29,256 nt of DNA from Elysia marginata (lineage: Eukaryota; Mollusca; Gastropoda; Plakobranchidae): assembly GCA_019649035.1 (NCBI GenBank), contig BMAT01012988.1, positions 343,611 through 372,866 of the forward strand. Reading direction: 5' to 3'. Below the pieces are notes generated by a model. It saw nothing but the letters and a program-made list of their open reading frames with translations, was not told where the DNA came from and did no database searches. Below are positions 10,148-21,177 of the stretch, piece by piece. A program made the position numbers and the translations under genes. Positions within the stretch are counted from its first letter, which is position 1, and the number at the start of each line of letters is the position of its first letter.

Positions 10148-11235
10148 TAGGCACGCCAAACCCTCGAGCCCAAAACATCAGGTCCGATACTTACGTAACA
10201 TTTTTGGCAAAATCGATATACTTTATCTGGTTGTATGTGTAGTATATCGACGTTGTAATATAAGAATTTTTTTTTCTAATTCCCGGTTCAAATTTTGGTG
10301 TGTGGACGCTTGATTATGTTTTCTACGTGTTCACTCTACATTTTTATGAGCTGCGTTGGAAGTCATTCTGTCGTGTCCAAACCACGTGGACTATCGGATA
10401 TACTGAAGGAAGATAAAGCAACAAGTCTACTGCTGTTGGTTTTAACATGGCAGTATTGCGTTGCCTTAATTATATTTAACGTATGGATTCTGTCTGGCAG
10501 ATCGGGAGTTTCTCTGCATTTTAATGCGATTTTTATCAAATTGAAAGAGTGGTCCACTTAGCATGTTTTTTTTCCTTGCGATCACTAAACCGTATGTATT
10601 AGTTGATAAGAAACAATAATAACGATCTCATTTCTAAAGATTTGCATATATTCTCTTGATGGTCTGTCATGTAGGCTAGTTTGTTTTGTCTCAGCTCACT
10701 CATTGTTCAGAAGTGCTTAAATCACGATCGCCTGTCTTGTAGTCAGTAAAACGCAACTTATTTATTTTGATTTTTTTGTGAGGACAATGTAGGAAACTAA
10801 AAGGACAGAGAGACACTGGGCTTTGAAATCTCAGGAATGAACGTATAGCCATCCGGTCTAATAACATAAATTGTGTAACCTTTTTACAGTGATGTATATT
10901 TGAACCCAACTTCCTCTTTTGTATCTCCCCCCCCCCATTTCGCCCATAGATACTACAGTGATATCCTTGTTAAGTTTGTCACGTAAACCTTGTGTATGCC
11001 GTTTTTTGTTATACCAACTAGAATCTATGCGCGTGAGTGAATGAGAGGTAATGGAAGGATTACATTTACGGCGTCTATTCTGCCCACTCACTGTTCGCGT
11101 TAGTGCGGCTGTAACAGTTACACTGGGGACCTATTATGTCAACTGCCCATGAGGTCGATAATAACGGTTGTTTGTGTGAAGTAATTCTGTGACAAGCCAG
11201 GCCTCATCCGTGGGTGATTCTTTACTCTTAACAGC

Positions 11236-11258
11236 TGACGTCAAATCTCAATGCAAAT
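11236..11258. promoter_or_regulatory. CRE palindrome and octamer pair
   Basis: A complete cAMP response element palindrome, TGACGTCA, lies at 11236-11243, and a perfect POU octamer, ATGCAAAT, at 11251-11258, seven bases apart. AACGGTTG, a Myb-type site, lies nearby at 11164. Full CREs tend to occur in promoters and enhancers, so this could be an intronic regulatory element. No TATA box or transcription start is evident. Confidence 0.3.
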
Positions 11259-12576
11259 AGCGCCTTTCACTCATGGTTACATAATTATGGTGTAATGGAC
11301 AAAACCACTGCCTTTCTCAAAATCCTGAAACTGAACTTCTTGCAACAAAACTACCGGTACCAAACAATAACATGTTTTTGTGTTTTTTTAAAATCATTTC
11401 ACTGATTAAAAAAGGCACAAAATAGTCTTTTTGACAGTAGTTGGTAGTGTTGCATGTATGCACTCTCAAGAAGCCGCCCTCAGCGACACTCCAAGTCTTT
11501 CCGCCCTCTTAAAAAAACGATGTGCATGTCATAATTGCTCTCTGTCTGTCTCTCTCTGCCTCTCACCCTCTTTTTAATACCCGTTTGTCTATGTGAATCT
11601 TTCTTAATCCTCTTCGTGTCCGCTGTAAGCCTTTTATATAAATTTGAATTGACTTAAGCTGGCGTGTGTATTTTTTCAAAGTGCAATTCATGAAACTTCT
11701 TAACAGGTGTTAGCAATTTGACACAAGTACACCAAAGCCTTTGAAACGAAAACTTATCTAACACTTAAGCCACTCAAACAGCAACTCCTTAACATTGTAT
11801 ATGAAGCAGAAAGAACCCAGCAAAGGTCGAGACTGTCCAACAAAGTGCGTAATCTTGCTTCAAATATGTACTAGGTTGAATGCTACGTTTTGAACACCAC
11901 TAATATTTTTTTATAGAACACGACGTTTCAAGCAAAAAAAAACCTCATTATGTCGTGAGTTGTTTTGACCTAAAACAGTCACACTTTTTAGTCACGGCGA
12001 TTCTGACACGAATTTCAAAAAGTAGTTTACTTTGTAGTGATGATTGAAGTATTTATAGTACTCAAGTTTTAAAATCAATAAATTAAGTGTCTTTTGCTAG
12101 TTATATTAGAATTAAATGCGAACTTTTCAAAATTCAAATGCTGGAGGAATAAAAAGTTGCTGTAACGCAAGTTGTCTTTTAAGCAAAACAATCTTTTGTC
12201 ACAGCATTACATACACGTTCTGTTTTAAAGTCAAATCCACGTTTTTGAAATTGTGAAAACCTAAAAGCCCCAGTTTTCACTAAAATCTGTCCAGCTATTT
12301 AGTTCCCTTGCAGTTGCATGTTTATGCACTCCCAGCTCCTTTCTATTACCATTTTTTTCGCATTTTATCAATTAGAACTGAAATTCCTGCATCGAAAAAT
12401 GTACTAATCATGGTCATTTCATTCGTGTTATATATCTGTCCAAGAATTTGGTCGAACCGTAGCCATACAAAGCCCCCTTTTGTATGCAGCTTTTCGACCG
12501 AGAGGTTAAGATAACCAGTAATAAAGATGTATAGACCTGCCTAATGGCTGAATCGCTATCTGCGTAATGGTTTTTC

Positions 12577-12597
12577 TGTACGCGCACGCGCGTGCAT
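12577..12597. other. Alternating purine-pyrimidine run around a CG-rich palindrome
   Basis: Twenty-one consecutive bases alternate pyrimidine and purine, centred on the perfect 12-bp palindrome GCACGCGCGTGC (12584-12595). Such runs can flip to Z-DNA under negative supercoiling. The core also resembles the NRF1 site (YGCGCAYGCGCR). It is isolated in CpG-poor surroundings. Confidence 0.45.
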
Positions 12598-13545
12598 TAT
12601 GACTCCCTTGATCCAAATCAATCTGTGATGATGAGTGTTGGCGGTCTAAAGTCCCTTAGGTGTATCCATTCGCTTAGATTGTATCTTCTCCCATACACCT
12701 TTTTCTTTACTTTATGTTATTTTTTTCTTATACATGGAAACTTAATACAAAAGTGTAAGAGAGTCTAAACTCCCCCGACAATGGTCCTGATCTGTAATGA
12801 AGCTTATATTACAAAGTAACGCTTGGAATTGTGAAAATACACAAGGAAATATTTTTTAGAAAACATGTCAGTCTTGCTTCAGGTGTTGTGAATAGCATTT
12901 CTAAATAAAGAACATTTTCAAAACATTTCTGTAATGGCTAGTACAACATTGCATTTACTCAGTAACGGGGTTTCAATTTCGGGTATTTGGATATACGCCT
13001 CGCTCCGAACGTAAAACGCTTCAAAAGCATTTACTGAAATAACAAAATTCATAGACATTTTCATCAGTATATCTGACACATTTTGTGCTTTTGAAAACAA
13101 ATCAGTGATAAATTTTAATATATTGTCATAGCCCGACAATTTATTCTACGCTAAACTGTTTTATGTAGCAAACAAATCCCACATGTAGTAATTTTTTTTT
13201 ATCTTATGTATAAAAATGTAAATGTCACAGAATGTCTACAAGACCTATAATGCTCCCTCTAAACCAGATTTGAAAAATCATATTTTATCCCCTGAAACAA
13301 TTTTCAGCGGTATTTTGACATAGTTCAGCAAATTTTTTTCGATGTTAAAGGTTTTGGTACATAAGTTCTTGTGCACCCTAGTAACGAAACGGACAGCTTA
13401 GCCTGTTTATTTACACCAACCATATTGTAAAAAGGCATGCCGCATATAACAGTTTGACCTTAGTGTGAGACATGAGAAGAAATCTTTTTTTTTTAATCCA
13501 AGGTTTTAGCTAAAGCTTTTATTTAATTACATTGACCTGAGCACA

Positions 13546-13697
13546 CCCCCCCCCCCCNNNNNNNNNNNNNNNNNNNNNNNNNNNNNNNNNNNNNNNNNNN
13601 NNNNNNNNNNNNNNNNNNNNNNNNNNNNNNNNNNNNNNNNNNNNNNNNNNNNNNNNNNNNNNNNNNNNNNNNNNNNNNNNNNNNNNNNNNNNNNNNN
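13546..13697. other. Poly-C run and assembly gap
   Basis: Twelve C residues (13546-13557) run straight into 140 Ns (13558-13697), after which the sequence resumes with A-rich DNA. The true gap size is unknown. Sequence inside the intron may be missing. Confidence 0.98.
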
Positions 13698-15900
13698 AAA
13701 AAATAAAAAGTTTTTTTTAAATCAATGGAAATGCAAAATCATTTCGGTTCCGAGAAATATGAAAATGTCAATCAAAGTTTTAACTTTTTCAAAGTTCAGT
13801 CATTGGTCAATTCAATAATGCATTTTACCAAGGGAGTTGTCTCTTCTCCTTTAAAACAAAAGAGCTGCAAGACATTACAGAGCGTAAATGTAATAAGAGG
13901 AATGAAGCTATTAAACGGTTCTTCAATGATCAATTTTTTACACCCCTTTGATCTTTCTGCTTCAATGAGCATTCGAATCAAAGCGAGCATAAAAAACGTC
14001 CATTCTTATACATGTGTTGTATGTAATGAATAAAATGAATAAAAGTGCAAGTTAAAAGCTTTTACAAATCAAAGTTGATTCAGTCATCAGTATCTGATTT
14101 ATTAATATTGCTTGTTTCATAAGTTTAGGTGTGTTTTTATAAAAAAAAGAGCTATTGATACTTATTGGTTGTGTTGATCTATTTAATTTTATTGTCTTTA
14201 TTATTACTGTTCTGCTTTTTGTATTCTTGCATTCAGTCTTCAGGTTTATAAGAACAATGCGGTTTAAATCTAGTAATTGTACATTTCATTCCTTTTTCAT
14301 ATGACTTCTAAAATAAAAATTTACGAGTAGGTTTAGGATCCAGCGTATTAGGATTGCCAATGAGCACACATTATAGTCGTCGAAGAAAAAAATTATACAT
14401 CTCTTTCGTTGATTTTGCTTGGATTATTTACTGCCATTTAAAAGATTTCCCTTAAGTCGTCATTGTTGATACTCTTTAATCCATTTCCTCATTTGTTCTG
14501 TTACAAATTTTACATAACGTTTAGACTATTATTAAATGGCGCATCCAGTCGTCCATTGTTCATGAAATAAAACGATTTGACTGCTTTTTCACATTTATAA
14601 TTATGCTGGAAACTTGACAATTCTGCTTTACTACCTGGGTTCAAGGTGCGGAGAATACAACTCTATTAGTGTGCTAAAGCTACGCCACCCAAAATTTCAT
14701 TGTTAAACTTCAAGGGAATCTTAAAGAAAAGCAGAATTCGGAACTGTTTAGTAAATCAGTCAGATGTAGTAGAAATAAGAGAGTGATTGCTTTTTTTACA
14801 CAGGTGTATCATATAAAATCTAATTTCTGTTTTTTTTTTTAACGGGAAACATTCCTTAATTATGAAATCTGGAGGAACTGCTCCATCTCAAATATTTTCA
14901 CGATTCCATAACAGTCCAGATGTTCTTGGGTTTTTCACGATAGATCATTCCAAGGTTTGCCCCAATCCACTAACTGATTGAAGTTAGACTAGGCAGCACC
15001 ATAATTCTTTTATAAAAAAAATTTTTGTATTACTCTACTAAGGTGTTTGGAAATATTCATATTGATACACATCATCAGCCTCGTCGCAGAAGCCTTTTTT
15101 GTCGTTCCCGCTGGCAGGATTGCAACCGGAGAGGAGCCTACAGTCGCACGCCGTAATTGCCTTAGTTGGCATTCAACCCTGGACCCATTTTACTTGTCTC
15201 CGCTTTTTTCCGGCACTGCTGCCTGGATTCCTGAATTTTCACATATATATTCACGCTCTTCTAAGGTTTTCCCCTAATCGTTCAAAATTTATGAAGAACC
15301 TGGTTGTATTTCCACTTCCCATTTTACACGAGATGGTCTCATCGTTTCTTCATTCTCAACTTTACCTTTTAAATTCGACTTGCGACTTCACAAACCGATG
15401 ACATAACTTATTTTTATGTGCACATTTGCGCTAGGAATTTCGAGGGCCAGATCTCGCATAAAATTTTTACGGCCAACATAACCACACCTGAACGTGATTT
15501 AAGAACACTTTCATATTTATTTTTGAAATCATTATTTTACTCGCAGTTGTCCTCGTCTCCCATTATCTGGTTAACAGTTTCAGCGGTTGGATTGTTCCGA
15601 AATCATCATAATTATTGGCAATTAAACATTTTTGCTTTAAAATTTGTTAAACCTTAACCTTGAAAAGTTAAATTTAAATGGTGTCATTATCAAATTCTTA
15701 ACACCATCCCCTTGAGCCTATAAATATCATGCCCACAAATAGCCGTCGTCATACAGATAGTGGTGATCAATAACTTCCACTTATTTCCACTCAAGTCAAA
15801 GCCCACTCCGAACAAAATCCTTTGTGCCATTAAAAGTTTGTGTTCTGCTAAAGGCCGGAGGATGCTCCGCTGGGGGGTGACAACTAATGAGTCGGCTAAC

Positions 15901-15919
15901 AAACCACAAGGGGGCGTTC
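15901..15919 (+). promoter_or_regulatory. CTCF-like motif, plus strand
   Basis: AAACCACAAGGGGGCGTTC matches the vertebrate CTCF consensus as I recall it at about 13 of 19 positions, including the central AGGGGGCG. Its orientation is opposite to the stronger site at 26795-26814. Binding is inference. Confidence 0.3.
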
Positions 15920-16157
15920 ACATCTGATTCGATCTGCTCGAGCGGAAGGTGCCCCCCTCCCATTTTTGTTCCCTACACTAAATTGAGTTATCCGTCGGCA
16001 TGTCCAGTCGACTTTCTTTTCACACTCAACGTGAACCACGCAAAAGGTTAGCAATTGGAGTTAAAGTGACGATTGAGAGGCAGCCAAGGACTCATACACA
16101 ACACCCTTTAGAGGTTCTGTGAAATCCACAGAAACTGGGAGGAGAAGCAGCGAAAAA

Positions 16158-16214
16158 AAACATTTTACCTTCTTAATCGGAAAATGTTTCACCGGAAACT
16201 TTCACGCGGTGAAA
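16158..16214. repeat. Two overlapping short inverted repeats
   Basis: AAACATTTT (16158-16166) pairs with AAAATGTTT (16181-16189). TTTCACC (16187-16193) pairs with GGTGAAA (16208-16214). The two hairpins are mutually exclusive because they share bases 16187-16189. No known RNA family is recognised. Confidence 0.4.
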
Positions 16215-17954
16215 AAGAATTTGTAAGATGAGGGCGGCTGCTTAAAGTGAAAAACAGAAAAGAGAAATCACTTGTATGTAACCAAAGTGATTGGACACGC
16301 CTTAAAGTTTGACCGATCAATGATATTATTCACGAAGTTGTTTCGCATCCTAGCAACAGTGTAGTAGCAGAGCATAGAATTAAACCTGGGTTCGTAGTCA
16401 GAAGGTTCCATCCGCAATAGATTTTATCAATTACAAATCGCATACATTTGAGACTGTAGACAGTGTAGTTTCGTTAAGAAAACGATTTGAAGAAATAAAA
16501 AGAAAGATAACCAGAACTTTATTTATTGCATTTTAAAGATAAAAAATAGCCTTTGATAGTGATCATACATCTAGTATTATACAGATCAGCGCATAATTAT
16601 TGTTTTAGTTTGGGAAGACAGCGTTTTTGAATTACTGGTTCAATCTTCTTGCCTAAAATGATTTCCTGATAATGCGCATGCTGAGTTTCTGTTTAACCAG
16701 CCACGCCACTGGCGGAAAAGAACATGTAGCATTAGCCATATTCCCCTGGTTGTAGTGGACGATAAGCTTACTGGTGTGCCTATTAGCGCGCTCTGCCAGT
16801 TCCATGAAAGATCACATTTTTTTTAACGGAGAAGCGAGTGATAATATGCTTCCCCCACATCGTCACCGTCTAGACATCCCAGGGCCTGTGATTCAGTGGA
16901 CCGACTAATGACAAGTGATGGCTGCGCTCAGACTGAGTGACACCTTCAACAACTGACCGCGCCACTGTGAGCTTGTGATAATCTACACAGTCGGCAACAC
17001 TGGTTTTCTACAAGCAAAAAACGCCTGTCTGAATTCTACTATAAGGCTCTGCGTGTTTGCTTGGTTTGAGCGTCAATAGATAAAGTTGTTTGCAATGAAA
17101 ATTCATTTGTCGTTTGAAAGTTCCAAAGAAACTTAAGGGTTTTAACGCCATTAATTTGGGGCACATAAATTGGCAAAACATAATTATTCTTTACTATCGT
17201 TGGAGCTTACTTTTTTAGTATCATTAATTTTTAAACTTATTTTAAACATCGTTGACTTTTACCTCATCTTAGTCAGGATGGAGAATGTGACCCTCCAGCA
17301 CATTTTGATTGCTCAGGACTTCTGACTTCATTAAATTTCTCTGTTGACTATCCGCCTTACTTCTTACTGATGTTGGCAGAAAAACAACCCATTAATGCTA
17401 CGGCGAAACTGGTACCATTGTCATGCTGCAGTAAGATCATTTCTTGCTCGGTTTCTTGAGGAATCACTTTGAATGGTGGACCAAATTGTTGCTGCTCATA
17501 AAAACACCGTCCAGTAGTTTAAAGAATATCAAGAAATCTCAGTCTCACTTGATATAATTACATGTGTATAGTTATTTACATGCACCAATCTCCGGTCTGT
17601 TCTGCGTAACTACTAACTTAAAATATTGGTTCTAATACCTTCGTTCATCAAAAGGCCGTTTCAGTAAGAAAATGAAAATCTGCATCGCTTAGTAACTTAT
17701 GTGGCTAGCTGAGATGACTTATGAATCATTACATCTGTTAAAGAGGTGCGACATTGGGGAACCAAATTATCACCCAAACCAAGTATGACTATTGACTAAC
17801 GTGGATCGTATCTTGCACTTGCAATACTTTACTTTGTACATGTTAAGTTCGGCTGTTTTACTTGTTATAAACCCGGAAACACCCAAGTTTACTTTTAGTG
17901 AATTCTTTGGTGGTATTTTACTTTCAACACGTCTATCTGTATAGATCTTACTTT

Positions 17955-18180
17955 ATGTCTGTCTGCCGGTCTGTCTGCCTGTCTGCCTCTCTATGTTTCT
18001 GTCTGCCCAACTCTCTCTTTGCTTTTTGAACCCACTTTATTCTAATTTTAAATCTAAACCTCCTCCTTCCATCGGCTATGTTTCGTCTATCTGTCTGTCT
18101 GTCTACCTACCTTTCTGCCTGCTTCATTGTCTCTCTCTGTCGATGTATCTAGCTGCTTACCTCTCTGTGTGCCTATCTCA
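17955..18180. repeat. Imperfect CTGN tetranucleotide array
   Basis: CTGT, CTGC, CTAC and CTCT tetramers are densely repeated in two blocks (17955-18007 and 18085-18180), separated by non-repetitive sequence. The low complexity generates a spurious open frame rich in Leu, Ser and Cys. Confidence 0.8.
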
Positions 18181-20284
18181 TAATTTGTTGAGTGTTTTTT
18201 ACAGTTAACGTTTGCCTATACCGAAAGGTCTCAAATTGGGACGTGAATGACAATACTGTCCCCATGAATTGGTGAAAATTTTTTATTTACTCACAAAAGG
18301 TGCATAATGATGGGTAAATTCGTCTTAGATACCTTTACATCCCTCCTTTGATGATATTTTTAGCGTCTTATGTTCTTTCATTCGTTAAACCCGTGGATCT
18401 CATGGTGGCGAGCATACAAATTCGACGGCGAAACTTATGCTGATCTCGTTTTTCCTGTTATCAAGTACATTAGTGCTTACTCTCGTGCCCACTAGTTTCC
18501 CCCATTCGTTCCAGGTACATCATATGAACATGATCTTTCCTTTTTTTTTTCCTGTATTGTGCTCTTTTTCAACCAGCTTCATTCATCTATAATTGCTCTC
18601 TTATTACTCCCCCCCCCTTTTTCACAATATCATATCATTGTGTGTCAGTTTGTACTGCCCGTATCGCTCTATCCCGCTCTTTCTCTCTCCTTCGTCTATC
18701 TGCGTGTGCCATTTTTGTGCTTGTTTTTTTTTCGCCAAAGATAAAATGTGATAAAGATAAAAACAAACAGAACAAAACAAAAATATCAAGCTACACCCAT
18801 TTCCGCATGTCACGGCGTGAGTTTGAGAAACAATCTTTGTATAACGATGGGGATAATTTAGTTGAAAAAAAAAACCACCAACAGATCACTTTGCTTTTTC
18901 CCCACATTTTTTTCCCTTGCGGTTTCAGTTTTGTTCTTCAAAGTTTGTCGCCCTTTCTGTCTTCTAATTTTAAACCAAACGTGTCTCCTTACAACATCCA
19001 GCTTGTATTTAGTTGGATTTATTACCCATGTGGTGTCGCTCTCCTATTCTGTATATATATATATATTTGCTTGTTTTTCAAAACAACCCATGTCTGTGCT
19101 GTTCGCAATTAAAAAAAAAGTAGCTATGGAAAGGACCTCTTAAGTTCTTCACATGAGTTCTACTCTTTACCATCGCGTGCCAACCGCCTCTTTGTCTTAT
19201 GTTGTAATGTAAATCAGTGCTCTAAGTTTTTAAAATCTCCACAAGTCGAGCGTCTCTTACTCACGAACTTCCTCACTTTCTCAAAGTCTCAAAATCTCTC
19301 TGTCTTAGCCTGGTTTCAAACTCCCTATCCGCAAGCTGATTGCATGATACATACTGAGGCAAATGAAAAACAACAACAAAAAAACAAAAACGCTTTAATG
19401 TCGGAAGTTTCGTTAGAACAGCATTGCAAGTAAAGTACATGGCAGAAATTCTTAGTTCACCAGTTACTGAGTTAGAGTGGGTGGATTTAGTCTATGAACT
19501 GTTGGAAAAGATCGTGGCTCATAGAAGACACCCGGAACTAGACATAGGTTTTGTGGAAAACAGGTTCACTGAAAATCTCTATCTAAACAAAATAAACATT
19601 TCCGTGTTATGCATTAATCTGGAAATCCTGTTGTGGGCGTTTATCTATTCTATGCAATATACAATTTAGGAACAATAATGCGCAAATCACACTTCCATAA
19701 TACAGTTTTCGGCTTTTTGCAACCTTTTCAGTGATACCCAAGTTATATCGTTAACCATATATCCATTTTCATCGGGAGAAAAATACGAACATGCCAATAT
19801 TTACATAAAGCTCTTATGATGTTCCAAAATCATTTTCTTGAAGTTTGATTCTCTACGCACTAATTGTAACATCCTCCCATGTGCCTCCTCCCTCTCCATT
19901 TTCATTTGCTTCCTTCAATTTTTTTCTCTTTTTAACCACCATTTGGATTTTGATTTTTCGTGGGCTTAGTGTCTTAAGGTTCTATCTACAATAAATTTTA
20001 ATTCTTTAATTTAATTTTACTTCTTTTTTGTGTTATAGGAGTTTGTAAAGATGAGGCAGACACGCCACTTTGCTCTAAAGCGAAGATAACGATTGCGCAG
20101 CTTCAGCTGTGGCATTCATCAGTGAAAAAGTTCTCTTTTTGTGATCCTAAAATGAAGAGAACAGGATAGTTATTACGGTTTCTATTTCAATTTATAAGCT
20201 TTATGACTTCTTTTTATTACTCCAGTTTCATTTTATACAAACTATAACTCACGGGCAGTTTATCAAACGCATTTATTTTTGTAA

Positions 20285-20362
20285 ACCTGAAAAGATGTGC
20301 TATGTTGTGACATACATAATTATACCTGAAAAGGCGCGCTATATTGTGACATACATAATTAT
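20285..20362. repeat. 39-bp tandem duplication
   Basis: Two adjacent 39-base units, 20285-20323 and 20324-20362, both begin ACCTGAAAAG and end TTGTGACATACATAATTAT, differing at a few central positions. The unit is a multiple of three, so minus-strand translation repeats 13 residues, but there is no support for a protein there. Confidence 0.9.
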
Positions 20363-20921
20363 TTCCTGTGAGGAATATCGATATTTCGTTGCAAGCATAC
20401 AAAGGCCAAGACCCACGCTCAAGAGGGCGAAATAACCCCTCGAGCTGCCCGGATCCTATCTCCACGTACTCTGAAGTCTCTGGTGTTTTGTCACTCTGAT
20501 TTGAGCTATTTATGGCGTTTCCAAGTTATAATTTTCTTCCGCCCCTGCATAAGAAGACATCTACAAGTCTGCAGCGGGTGGTTTTTACAACACGAGTCCT
20601 AAATCTGAAGCTTTAAAGCGTACAAACATGTATGTCCTTGGGTTCTTCTTTTCATGTATTCCCAGCTTTCTAAGCGCGTGCAGTGAATAAAAAAAGCTTT
20701 TTATTTTAGCAACTGCAGCAATTTGATTTGTTTTTTTTTTTCAATGTGTGTTTGTCTTGTTTTTGTAATATTATGTAATTTAAAATGTTTCTTTTGGTCG
20801 TGCTATCTTGAATTTTTAAGATCCGTACGGTTGCCTGAATCTTTTTTGTTTTTAATTATTTGCTGATTGAATTTTTTAAAAATTTATGCCCCTCACCCCT
20901 TTCAACACTTCTGACTTAAAG

Positions 20922-20969
<48 letters not shown>
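20922..20969. repeat. (CT)n microsatellite upstream of the second coding exon
   Basis: About 48 bases of nearly pure CT dinucleotide end 103 bases before the exon starting at 21073. Extended CU-rich RNA near a 3' splice site is the kind of sequence polypyrimidine-tract binding proteins recognise. Any effect on splicing of this exon is inference. Confidence 0.95.
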
Positions 20970-20973
<4 letters not shown>

Positions 20974-21072
20974 GCGCCTACTTAAATTTAGTTATTTTAA
21001 TCAAGAAACTAGTATGTTTTTAATTTTGTGGAATCTAATAAAGGCATCCCATTTTCCTCCTGCCCACCTCAG

Positions 21073-21177
21073 ATCGGCCAGCTGTCTGACCACTACTTGT
21101 TTCACGCCCCAGCCAGAGAGAGAAGGTCAGCCTCCCCAAGCCACAGTCACCTGCAGTTTTTAGACGACCACCCTGAG
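21073..21177 (+). CDS. Furin-type proprotein convertase, second coding exon (C-terminal prodomain with internal cleavage site)
   Basis: This 105-base, 35-codon, phase 0 exon continues the protein from 7108. It reads I-G-Q-L-S-D-H-Y-L-F-H, then A-R-E-R-R-S, then a Ser/His-rich stretch ending D-D-H-P-E. Joined to the previous exon the junction reads N-L-G-Q/I-G-Q-L, the pattern found in furin, PACE4 and PC5 prodomains, followed by their aromatic stretch and the basic internal cleavage site. A pyrimidine-rich tract and CAG (21070-21072) precede the exon; GAG|GTACGC follows. The His at 21103-21105 sits close to where the pH-sensing His of mammalian furin lies ahead of the internal site. R-E-R-R (21115-21126) is a complete R-X-R-R motif. 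The family normally continues with V-x-W and a second multibasic site before the catalytic domain; that exon was not found in the remaining 8 kb. Confidence 0.87.

Larger units (their letters stand above)
7109..21072 (+). other. Intron between the two convertase prodomain exons
   Basis: This stretch of about 14 kb begins GTAAAT and ends CCACCTCAG, and the flanking exons join in phase 0 to give a continuous prodomain. No other coding sequence I could recognise lies inside on either strand. Many open frames of 60-156 codons occur, but they start at non-ATG codons, are low complexity, or are of the length expected by chance in AT-rich DNA. The contents worth noting are listed separately. Stretches not covered by other entries (roughly 7110-7840, 13700-15900, 16220-17950 and 18190-20280) show nothing beyond short homopolymers and simple AT-rich sequence. 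Confidence 0.8.

Noticed and set aside
10295..10561. Overlapping open frames on both strands with hydrophobic segments
   Set aside because: No conserved features; the plus frame starts at TTG. Opposing open frames over the same DNA are explained by local composition.
13725..14033. ATG-initiated frame of 102 codons followed by AATAAA words
   Set aside because: Frames of about 100 codons are expected by chance here. The AATAAA words are common in AT-rich DNA, and the protein resembles nothing known to me.
14628..14690. GGGTTCAAGG resembling a B box
   Set aside because: No A box at the right distance on either strand.
16349..16405. tRNA-like spacing of TAGCAACAGTG and GGGTTCGTAGTC
   Set aside because: The T-stem does not pair and the A box is poor, so neither a tRNA nor a SINE head is supported.
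18642..19112. Open frame of 156 codons, plus strand
   Set aside because: It begins at GTG, the first ATG is about 55 codons in, and the composition is low-complexity T-rich DNA with no recognisable motif.
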